Shown piece by piece: positions 1-12,000 of a stretch of 64,000 nucleotides of DNA (position 1 is the first letter of the stretch; each line of letters starts with the position of its first letter). The stretch lies in assembly GCA_032622095.1 (NCBI GenBank), contig CP136065.1, positions 36,428,732 to 36,492,731 of the forward strand, written 5' to 3'. Under the pieces are notes generated by a model. That model had not been told where the DNA came from. It did no database searches and worked only from the letters and a program-made list of their open reading frames with translations. The stretch comes from Siphonodentalium dalli. Lineage: Eukaryota; Mollusca; Scaphopoda; Gadilida; Siphonodentaliidae. A program made the position numbers and the translations under genes.

Positions 1-69
1 CCACACTGTAACACACAAGGTTTAGTAAACATCACAATTGACGTCGGAATAAGACAGATAATTACGCTG
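1..69 (+). CDS. nAChR copy 1, exon 2 (partial)
   Basis: Reads in frame 1 from the first base and ends at the donor CTG|GTAAGT, phase 0. The 23 codons end in [15 protein letters not shown], the first extracellular beta strand before the small exon 3; NIT is an N-glycosylation sequon. The translation is identical to the same part of the copy 2 exon at 39374-39442, which shows the exon normally starts about 92 nt further upstream, outside this window. Confidence 0.88.
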
Positions 70-3000
70 GTAAGTGATAATATCAATCATTGGTCGTTCG
101 GTTAGTATTTGAGGTGTTAAATGTCGTTTCGGTAACAATACCTTTTGTATTTTATTACCGAGGACAGAACACACGGAGAGTTATTTTACCGCAAATGTAA
201 TGTATACCCCATCGCAAAATCAAACATATAAAAATAAAATAATATAAAATTAAAAATGTAGAAAACTGAAACGAAAACAAAAGCAAACAAAATAAAAAAC
301 AAAACAAAACAAACAAACAAACGGACAACTGATGGAATAAAAATGAAACACGGTAAACAACTGACAGACGTAAAGTGACTCAAAATATTCAGCATTCAGA
401 TGGATTTTAGTATTCCGCTGCTTTTGTCAATTTGCGGTGAAATAAATACCTCGCTATGTAAACTAAATACTCAAATTTTAGAATGTTTCGGAATAACTCA
501 CTCTAGTCAAAGAATGTTGTTTGATTAAAATAACAGTTCCCTTTTTCATCCGAGTGGATCATTATATAGAGCTTTTCATATTAATCCTTGTCTGGTCCAT
601 CAAAATAAAGACCAGCTTGCCTGATTTCCACGTACACAATGGTGGATCTTGACATACATGATAATTAAACCACTCGCCCCCGATGGGATCGGTACGACCG
701 AGACAACCCGTTCAAATATACACAACACTACCCGACCCGTGACAACCAACCAAAATAAAGAACTAAATATGATTTTGTTTAGAATGAGAACAAAATATGG
801 GAACATGATATGACATAGATACTTGTAGGTATGATACAATGTAACGGAGTATATTGTATGTTATATGAAATATGAACAATATATAAATATAACATTTACG
901 GTAGTACAACAAACGTACAAGAAAACATAATAAATGATAGAGGCTTCGTGGTGTTTATATTCATATAGTTGTCCCGATGTCCAATCCGATTTTCCCGACC
1001 TCGCACCACAGCTATCCGTTTCACAACACAATGATGATGCTCCGATCTCCCAGGCTAACTGTGTTCGAATCAATCCACTGGTTCGCGGTGTAGTCAACTA
1101 ACATTCGGATGTTGGTATCAGACGTTGTTCGCTGGTATAGCCTAAAGTCTCGAAGGCATCCCTGATATGAGCTGATGGAAGCAAATGTAAGGCGATAATC
1201 TGGTTGACGTAGTCGCAAACAGGCCCTTCGTCGCCTTATGTCACTTTCTAGACACTCTTATGAACGTAGACAGTATATTCCTCAAACCTACCGGTTGAAT
1301 TCCCGTCGACCAATATTGAATGTAAATCACATATCTGAATCGGAAAAAAACTGTCCTTATTTAGAAACCAAGTAATGTTTTCGTGTCTTAATATACGAAT
1401 CTTATATTTCAATGGAAATACAAAGGAACGTGTGAATTCAACCCGTCTCAAATTACGCCAGGGGTAACTAGTGGCTCGGCTACCCTCTAGCTGTAACCAA
1501 GCGATATTTGATTACCAAAATTTAATTATAGTGTTGGCCCGGTTACATCTTAGTATTTTGCACTAATTGAGATTTCTCAATCAGTATGACTTCAATAGTT
1601 TATCGTGTCATTGTTTTGTTTCCAGGACGAACCGTCGCAGCAGCTGAAACAAAATGTATGGATGAAAATGGTAAGATGATAGAGTTATGTTTCTAGGCAT
1701 ATCGAACATAATACATTCTGAACACTAACTTCAGAGCTGATTAACCCCCAAACCAAATTAACGCGCGAAGATACCCAATAATTGCTGACCTGAATAACAC
1801 TCGAACTCACTAAGCACAAAACATCTGCCAGAACCCATACACACCGAACGATTTAAACCAATAACGTCCCGAGCCCACCGAGTATCGAGCCATGATAAAA
1901 ATATTTGTTAGTTTCTACGTATAATTATATAACCCAGTTTCGTGATTATTCTTTTAGTACTGGAACGATTGCCACCTGAAGTGGAACTATAGAGTGTCAA
2001 TCTCTACCAGAGCGCTCCACTCATACTTCCTTTCCGACCCTGCCACCGGTGGGTTTTTTTTATAGTTAGAGCGGGTTTTTTCCGGACTAAATGTCGGAAC
2101 CGATCACCAAAGTCAAAGTTCGTATATGTGTTTTGATAAAAATTCCCGCACCAAAAACTTATCGACAGAATGGACAATTAGAGCGGTATCGGTATGGTGT
2201 GTGGAAAGCTTGTATCGGGGGCCACAATACAACACACTTGTTTGACCTAAATCTTTCAAGTGCCGATAAATAGCAGGGGTCCCATATTTGGAACCCTCTG
2301 GTGGCGGCCATTTTGCATCTGGCGGGGAAAGTGAAATGAGTATCTTGGGCCCACCCTACAACACCCTTTGTTTGATCTAAATATCTCAATTGGCTGTGAA
2401 TTGGTATGGGTCCCATATTTGAACACCTCTGTGCGGCGGCAATTTTGGATCGGGTGTGTTATGTGGAAAAGGTGTCTTTGAGGTCACTATACAACGCACT
2501 TCGTTTAACACAAATCGGTCAAGGGGCCGAGAAATGGCATGGGTCCCCTATTTGGACCCCTCTGTGTGGCGGCCATTTTGGATCGGGTTTGTTTGGTAAA
2601 CGTTTTGGGGTGTCTTAGGGTCCAACATACAACACCATTTGTTTGACCTTAATCGCTAAAAAGCCGAGAACTGGCACGAATCCTCTATTTGAATCTCTCT
2701 TGAAGGCGGCCATATTGGATCGGAGTGGAGTGTGTGTCGAAAGATTGTCGTTGGGTCATGCATCCTACAACACACTTCATCGGAGTTAAATAATACAGTT
2801 TTCGAATAACGAATAGAAGTCACATTCGTCGTATATGTTGAGTAAAATCTGAAAACAGCGGCCATTTCATAAGCGTGGCGGACAATTTGAATTTGCGGGT
2901 TTTCTTGCGGAGATTACAAACGTTCTTAAAAAATATGGCCTATATGATCACCTCCTACACTTTGCAACTACCGGAACTTTTCTGACTATATCAGTGTGGA

Positions 3001-6000
3001 AAATGACTATAAAGGAACGTCTCACTGCTCACTATTGGCGTGAAACTAGGTATTATGCACAAGGGGATATGTTATTCTTCTTTAAGGTCAAACCTGATCC
3101 AATCTCCATTTGGAAACTCTGGGTTACATGTCGAGACGAACCAGCCTTTTTCGCCAACTGTGCTATCATGGCACGCACTCTGAACAGAACGATATATGAT
3201 AATGCTTCTGTATGTTATCATTGCAAACTAAATTATTCGAATCAATTGTTTCATATATATATATAGAGCATGCGCGTCTGAATTCGCTTTGATAAAGCGG
3301 AACACATTCTAGCATTCCATAATTGATCGATTTGGAATACATGTGTTCAACTTCTTAGAAGCAATGTCAGAAGAAACCCTTTTAGCCTATTGCTTCGGTG
3401 GATGCACCAGCGCAGAAATTCACCTCATCTGCGACGAGAAGCAGCTATTCGGGCAATGCGTCCGCTTCATTTGCGAATTATGCACGGTCTGAACAGTACA
3501 TGGATGTCTTAACATCTTGTCTTGCAGTTATTAGTGAGTTTGCGATACCCGTCCGACGGGAACGGGTACGGGTAAATCGGTGAACATCGTCACGGTAACT
3601 TGGGTACTTTCAATGTAGCGCATAAAGCGATAGCGATTTAGAACGGGTAGATGTGTCCCATTGACCGGTAATCTTTCACTGCGATTTTCTCACTCAAAGG
3701 TTCATGAATTCCATGAAATTCCAGTCAGCTATGCGTTAACCTATTTATTGCAAGATTTCATGCGCAAATATCATTGATAAAGTTGTCATTTTAAGCAAGG
3801 TTTTATGTTCAAATTCTCGAGGCGGCTTCTAGCACTTAGATAAATACGGACGGCCGATCTTTTCGCTAACAACTGTGTTCACTGCATGGTTAATAGAGTG
3901 AGTATAGATGATGCTATAGACGCAGTCTCGACCCATTACACAAGTTTGAGCGTAATTCCATTTGCACCCCCGTTGGGCTTTGATTTTTCATGACTGGTCC
4001 CTCACAACCGCCTGTATGGTAGCATATAATTATTCTAAATGAATCAGTAGTCTTTTTGTCACTAGCCGGGGTGGCCATAATCCACTGGGCCGACCATGCG
4101 GTACAGAATGTGTAGATCTGAGCCTTAAAAATTATAATATCTAGTGGTCTAACGCCATGCAAAACTCACCCCAATTTGTCTTTTCTTAAATTAATTATCA
4201 GTTTCTGACTGGTCACCGGGGATGAAACGGGACACATCGGATCGACCATGGTTCGGCCCGGTGTGAGACATTTTTGAAATCTGAACATGAAATTTGGTAA
4301 AGACTGGCATCAAGCTTTTCAATTGTTTGTAAATTTTGAGACCTGACACACCCCCCCCCCCAAAGGTTGGAAAATTTCCAATAGTTTCTGATAGCCATTG
4401 TCAACAATTTTACCCCAAAAAAATATGCAAATGTTGGTCTAAAAACTACAAATTCTCCACTGATAAATTGTTGGAAAATCAAAACATTTGACCAAAGTTG
4501 GGGGAGTGAGACACCCCTGTCGTCACGTTCCTGTCTCAACCCTTTGTACAAGGGCATCAATGTATCGTGGATTTATCCATGTATTGCACATTTGAATACA
4601 ACATTTTAGTTACTTTATCGTAGGTGGGGACTGATTCTCAGTTTAACATATATTTGAACATCTGAACGGACATGGCGCATTTGAACCACACTACTGGTGT
4701 ATATTGTAGTGGTGAATATATAGGTCGCTAAAGACACGAAATACCTATACATACTCTAAAAAATCTAAGTATAATCAGAACGAGTTTCAGCTATTTCTGT
4801 GTTTTGCACAGAAGTGAAGCAAACGCTCTTTATTCAATCCGTATAACAAACAGACTACATTTTAACACCTTGTATCGTACTAAAGTTTCAACCTACCTCC
4901 GTGTTTAGATTCGACAAAAATCCCAATTCTTCGGATAAATATTCCCTTGTCCCGACCCTTCGATCTGTTGAAAGATTCCAAACCAATGTTTACTTGAAAT
5001 GACTAAATATACCACAACGAACATAAGGGGCAAATGCGGTTTTATGCCTGACTGAAAGTACACATAGGACATTATTAGACCCTGGGTCTAAAACAATACA
5101 GTCTACACCGAGTGTTGGTTGGAAAATTTAATTGTAACATAATTGTATATTTGAGCTATCATAATTTATTTTCTAAGTCTGAAAAATCCAACCGATTTAT
5201 AGTCAACACTCGATTGGTCTATGACTTGTAGAATCTAAATGTTGAAATTTTTTACCAAGATGAGCGACAGAAAAGCACCAACACCTTCCATCTGCCGCAT
5301 CGTCCTTGATGAAAGCAACTGATTATCCGGACGCCCATTTAATCTAAATAAAACTTTCCAACAAACCATAACGGTAGCTATAACATCGGCCAATAAAGCG
5401 AATGCGAATAACAATCTATATCATAATATCGTTGGCGTTAGCTCACCATACATTACCAGTCGATGTGATGAATTCTACCCGTAAAACAGTTTGCGATTAC
5501 AAAACGTGTACCGGTACGGGTAGCTACCCGTACGCGTATCCGTACCCGTACCCGTACCGGTTTGAAATCGCAATCTCGCTATTATTTCCGCAATATATCT
5601 ACAATTATATGTGAACTATTCTTCGGTCTTCGATATGGTGACTATAAAGGCATCCGACCTGCTGGTGTCTTAATTGTTACTGGGGTAATAAAGTCGACAC
5701 CGTTTGATGGACGGGATTACTTGAGTAAAACTAACGACTTCAAATGAGCCTTCTAAAGTTATGTTGTATTGTGTATAAATGCCACCAGTTTATATATTTA
5801 TGCCTTTAGACGTTGGCTAAATAGATATACTGTGTAACGACTATATTGAGCCCAGTAGGGATTTGCTTGTTCACAAAAATGAGACAGTTTCTCATTCTAT
5901 ATGGCTGTTTAATCTCAATTAAACTACCGGAATAATAAATGTGAAGGTGTGGCACAACAAACGCCCCCATACAACACAGGCAAGAAGAAAAAAGTAATAA

Positions 6001-9000
6001 GCATAATGAAACATGATCAATAAACACAAAAGCACCGTACTGTGAGGGAGGGAATTTCAAGAAAACAATTACCTATGCCGGGAAATGTATAATTTACGAG
6101 TTATGTAATTTACACTACCTAATATATTGCATATTAGTAAAACTGCGGTAAACGATCTTACCAGTTCGATAGCCCAGACGGAACTGAAAGCAACACGTGA
6201 TCGAACGTTTGTAATAATTAAGTACAGTTGCGGCTAAAACGAACTGCCGGGCATAAAAGGAAAACGAAGCCATATCTTCTCAAACATAAATCTGCTTATT
6301 ACATAACCTGCATATATATATATATATATATATATTGTATCATATTGTCTCCATATTTGGAGGAATAAACATCTCTCTCATCGGTAGTCTTGCTGACGAA
6401 TTCCGCATTGTATTTGACTTGACATGCGTGTTGTCGTCGATGTGCGTTTATACTATTATACTATGTTTATCAAATTTTCGAAGAACCATATCACATTGAT
6501 TCGCGATATAGTGTATTTGTTCTAGTGGGACACAGATTGTGTTTGATATTTTGTGTGCTTTATAATGGTAGCATGTGGCTCTGTTCGCTTAGTATATATA
6601 TAATAGTATCGTGGAAGTCCACCAACTGTGGGTAAACTGTCACCGGTAGCACGATCTTACTGAATCATCAAGAAAAGTAAACCCTGCATGGAGTTTCTGG
6701 AGTGTGTTTGCCATAAATCAAATATTGTTGCCTTCTTCTGACCTGTAGATTTCATATATCGCTGAACAACCAAATAACATACAAGAGAATACCTTCTGCT
6801 TAACACATAATTACCCAATAACAACTAACTATAGTTCCCGTATCTATATACTAATACCAACCCAACTAGTTCCATGGCACACTATAATTCTCTAAACTCA
6901 ACAAGGTAACCCCTTGCTTTGTGTTATTATGTTTTGGATATCTTAATGTAAACCACCAACTACCGATACCACTTACTCCCGAACCCACTATCTCTCATAT
7001 ATCTTGTACAAGTACCACCACTTATTCCATGCAAATCCCACTAACTTTGGCACTGCCTTGAGTATTTGAACGGTAGCGTCTGTCAATATTATTGTTTTGT
7101 AGTACTGGAACGATTGTCGTCTGAAGTGGAACACGAGTGAATTTGCCGTCTATAAACTCGCATTGCATTCGTCTGAGTTGTGGGTACCAGACGTCACTCT
7201 ATATGACAGGTGAGATAATCCAATATGCTGATAATTGTCACCGTGATATCATTGCTAAGCATGGCCACCTAACATATTTATGAATGTGTTAAGCTGGTGC
7301 TGAGATGAATTGTCCACCCTCACACAACTCTATAATTATCTTGCAGCAAGTAATTAAAAAGACTTAATGCTTCACTTAAATGAACTATATTGAACATGAG
7401 TTGAATCATTACAAAAATCCGAAACTGACAATGGCATCTAGTACAGTCACTGGTTTAAATAGTTTCGAGTGGATTCGTTTGGTATGAACATTGTGTCTAT
7501 TTTTAAAATCAGAAAGGGTCTTTTTTGGAAGAAAGTGTGCCAAATTGCACAAACGGCGTCTTGTCCAAGAAACAAGTTCACTGAGTGTACGTTAGGTGCT
7601 CCACATGTAGCTTTTACGGCGTGGGTCAACTAGTTCGAAAATATAGCTTTGTTTATGGAAGAATTGTGTTTATAATATGTTCATGGATATAATGCTGAAT
7701 CGAGCCATCGCTTTGGCACCCGGGCATAAAAACGATCAGTAAATTATAAGTCGAAAAGCGTAACTTCACAGAAAATGATCGAACAGGAACCAAAAACGAA
7801 CTTGGTTTGCAGTTTAACGTTCCTAATCAACATATTTACTATTATCGTATACAGAAGACGCATATGGCTATTTTTTAATAAACCATGGAACAAACATCGG
7901 CGATAATTTGCATGTCATTTACTACAATACATTAGCATCATTGTGTGGGAATGGTGACATCGGAAGTCATTATATTGCCGGTATTGTGATGGTTCAGGAA
8001 TATTTTTTTATGGTTCCTTCTGATTACAAATAATCATTCTCAGAACAAGATCACACACAATTATAGATATCGTGAACTTGAATACATTAAACTTGCCTGA
8101 ACGAACATAGATTATAGAAGTGCCGTCTTACCGAATCCTGAACTCTAGATCACAATTAACTCGGAAATATCGATATAACCAGTGAGTTAACGTGTAATTA
8201 TCAACACTTACTGTGTAATCACTGAAAATGAAGCCATGTACACACGTAATTATTTTCTGTGTGGTGGCACATCGAGTGTCAGATGCATATTAAAGACAAA
8301 CACTGAGTAAAATAGCTGAGAAAATATCCCTATAGAGCAGTCGCCTCTTAATCATAACTTGTGCATGTTACGGTTCTATTTCAATCCAATTACTGTTGTT
8401 ACGTTTGTATAAATGCGATTTATTCGAACGAGTTCTGCACTTTGGACAGAATATTGTTTGGGCATCAAAGGTTTTATATTATGCATAATGCAACGGGTAT
8501 ATGAAGGCATAACATTATAGTTATCTAGTATAATCAGAGATTAAGTGCGATTAGCTTCTATTCGAGTGCCCGATACTACATATTGAAAGTCCCGTTGGGT
8601 ATATGGTCATTGTCATGCCCGCCCATATAATTAACAAATGAAAGTAGACCTCTACTGTTATGAGATTATGTTCATTTTAATTGATACAAGTCCCTGCTGA
8701 AAGTTCCAGGTTGACATACATTGGTTCGATGTTAGCTCCATCCAAAATAGCATCAAGTGAAAGGATAACGGGCTGGTATATGCTTAGCTGCATATTTATA
8801 GATGTTGCAATAATAACTCAATTGCACAATTACACCAAAAATAGAGTTATTTACAAACTATATACACAAACTGACATTTCAAGTGAACGCTAAATCGAAT
8901 TTATATTATCGTTCATATTACTGCTTCCAGATAAAATGACAAATAGTGGGCAAGACACCATAAACGCACACCCGACACACCCCACCCGATCCACAAAGGC

Positions 9001-12000
9001 CGTCGTCCAAAAGGGTACTGTCACGGGGCCGAGAAATGGCATGAGTAGTATACATGTTGATGTTAGTTACATTTGACGTTATTTAAAGGCCTAAAAAGTC
9101 ATAAAAAGGCATAATTAAATGCCTTTAAGTCAATTAACCTCAAATGTAACTGTAAATTTACTGTAATATAGTACTAGGGTTGATGTTAGTTACATATAAC
9201 GTTAAATGACTTAAAGGCATTTAAATAGGCCTATTGGCCAGTGATCAGTGACGAACAAGGCCGCTGTAAGATGTATCTGATTGAATACATATGAAAGTTA
9301 AAGTTAAACAACGTAAATGTAACTGTCAAAACACTGAGTGTTAGTTAAGGCGAAAGTCAGGAACATCTGGCATTTGACTGACATCACCTAATGGAATGAT
9401 AAGTATAGTCGTTTAAGGTGATCTTAGTCCAAACTCTAACTTCAATATGTACAGAAATAGAGTCATCGGAACAGATGCCATACCTAATGTTTGCAATATT
9501 GAAGTTAACGTACAACACACCAAATGTAAGTGCTGACATAACCCTGCGGTTTGTTAAAAGCAACATTAGTCATTGACTGACATTACCTTATGGAACATGG
9601 TTATTTAAGGTGATGATAGTCGACTCTAACTTCAATAGTTTTGGGATACCCTCCGCCCAATATGAAATGAATGAATAGAACAAAGAAGAATTGATATGTA
9701 AGTTTAAATAATAAAATATTTTTAAATTAACATATGATTATCCAGTCCGCCCAGATTGAATAAGCTGTTGATGAGAGAGAAATTATTCTCATCTCCGGGC
9801 GGACCCCAAGCAGCCTCGCTACCGGAAGCTCATCGTTCTCGGTAGCATTATCACGAGGATCCGGATCCAATTCTCCTTATCAGAATTATAATCCGTTGGG
9901 GGTGCGTATCACAGAACGTCCAGTGTAGCACCCCAACACCGTTCACACGATAATTGGGATCCCGATTCTGTACATCTACGAAGTTTGCCACTATAAAGAC
10001 GATGTTTGACAAAAATGAAGGAGATGGCGGATTTTTTGCTGATTATGTCAACACTCTCCTCAAAATTAAAATGGAAGCCTCGGGGTGGCCGGAAAACGTT
10101 ATATCTCCCTAAGACAGGATTCGTTTCCTATGCGAGTTTCACGAAACTTAGGGGTTCCCTCTTTATTCTCTTGAACTGAAAATACCCAATCCTAACCTCA
10201 GATATTTGAGCAAATTGTCTCTCAACTCACTCTGGGGAAAACTGTCTCAGAAGGATGATTACACTGAGACGCAGCTCATATCGTCCCCGGAAAAATATTA
10301 CCAAATGTGGCACGACAAACCAAAAACTTTGACAAAAGTTACGCTGTTGAATATCGACAGTTATCTCTATGTCACATACATAAGAAACAAAGGGTAAGAA
10401 CAAATTAACCAATTCACAAATGTAGTAACAGCAGCTTTCGTAATGGCACAGGCAAGACTGACGCTGTTAGATTATCTGGAAAAATGTGACAACAGGGTGA
10501 TCTACTGCGCTACAGATTCGATCGTCTACAGGTATAAAGATAACTCATTGAATCCTGAGACCGGTATGATGATGGGTTCAGTGGCTAACGATTTACACAG
10601 GAGCCAAAAGCTATGCATATGTGGTAGCCGAAACCGGTAGAAAAAGTATGTAATGTCAAAGTTATCAACCTCAAAATACAGAAAGACGTCAACGTCGATT
10701 CTATCAAGGATTTGATATGGGAATTTATTCCGAGTATATCTGTTGACCAGGGAATGGTGTTCCAAAGTACCAAAGATTTTCAATATATTCATCTAAATCT
10801 CACAAGTTGTTAACAATGGACAAACGAGTCGTTAACAATGACTTCAGCACAATCCTGTTTGGATATCGAGATATAAATGACCCTTTCAATTACACACCAT
10901 CGTCAGATGAACAACCAACTTTTGATGACGTTTACACAGCATTGTCATATGCAGACGTGGATCTTGATCAGTACCAGGATTATCCACAATAATGGAAAAA
11001 CTTATTGAATTCAGGCCCATGTTCAAACACCCGTTCACCTTGTTGGTTGCTGGACCTTCTATTAGCGGAAAATCTAGATTTATTCAGGATTTTGTCACCA
11101 AGAAGGACGTTCTCATTAAACCACAACCGCGAGATATCATCTATGTTTGTCATCATGATGATATACTGCGGAAACTCTTACAATTAGGCGGTATAACATT
11201 CAGGAAAAACTTACCTGCTGAAGATACTTTTGATACTGCACAACCGAACCTGTTGATATCATTCGTATTATAATCTTTCAGTCTGTAAGAAATTGGGATC
11301 CTGTTTGGTACCATTTTCTTGACAGTAAAAACTTCGTACGTGTAGTTGGATTCGTAACCTTTAGCAAATTTACCATTGAATTTATTTATTCTAACAGTTT
11401 GACCGAGGATTTTAATTTTTTTCGGAAACAATGACTTTATCAGCTATTTCTACCACATCATTCGGGACTTTACCTATCAAACGGTGTATTCTCGAGTTGT
11501 AACCATCAACTATATTTTGTAGAACATCTGAGTAACGCCATGATTTGAATTTGAAGAAATATTTCTCCAATTTTTGTTTGAGTGTTCTCTGAAATCAACA
11601 ATCACTGCTTTAGTTATTCTGTTTTCTGTTGAGTACAAGTACACCTTATAACTTTTTTAGGAACGATTTGAATGATTGATTGTAAAATTATGTACCCAGA
11701 TCAACTTGCAGAAGTTACAATTTCGCTGAGGAAATATTTTTTTAAATGCTTCTACCAAACTGGCCGTGTTTAGTTTTAAGAGGCACTACCCACGCGTATC
11801 TGGAAAATACATCAATAACACACAACAAATATCTAAAACCATTTTTGTCTTTGTTATATTTAGAACAATCAGTCAGATCGGCTTTCCAAATATGATCCTT
11901 ACCCAGAGAGATAGTCCTGGATCTTTGAAACTTTTTCCGAGCAGGTGCGTGAATTGTGTAAACAATCTGTAGAGATAACCAGTCAGACACGAATTTCTTG

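Larger units (their letters stand above)
1956..6610. other. 4.65-kb block present in copy 1, absent from copy 2
   Basis: Copy 2 runs directly from GTTTCATGATTATTCT (about 44556) to GGAAGTCCAC (about 44562). In copy 1 those two flanks are separated by this block. It contains the exon 4 fragment, a 131-bp satellite, GTACCC palindromes and (TA)n. No reading frame in it resembles a known protein. Either an insertion into copy 1 or a deletion from copy 2; no clear terminal repeats were found. Confidence 0.7.

Noticed and set aside
186-1451. Reverse-strand frames of 60-80 codons at the window start
   Set aside because: Low-complexity (AAACAAAAC) or intronic sequence shared with copy 2; no family match and not conserved as frames.
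2091-2865. Several 60-85-codon frames on both strands
   Set aside because: They lie within the 131-bp satellite and recur with it at 14.6-15.0 and 48.0-48.3 kb.
3398-3583. 61-codon frame in the copy 1-specific block
   Set aside because: No recognisable domain, ends in a GTACGGGTA palindrome, and no paralogue to test conservation.
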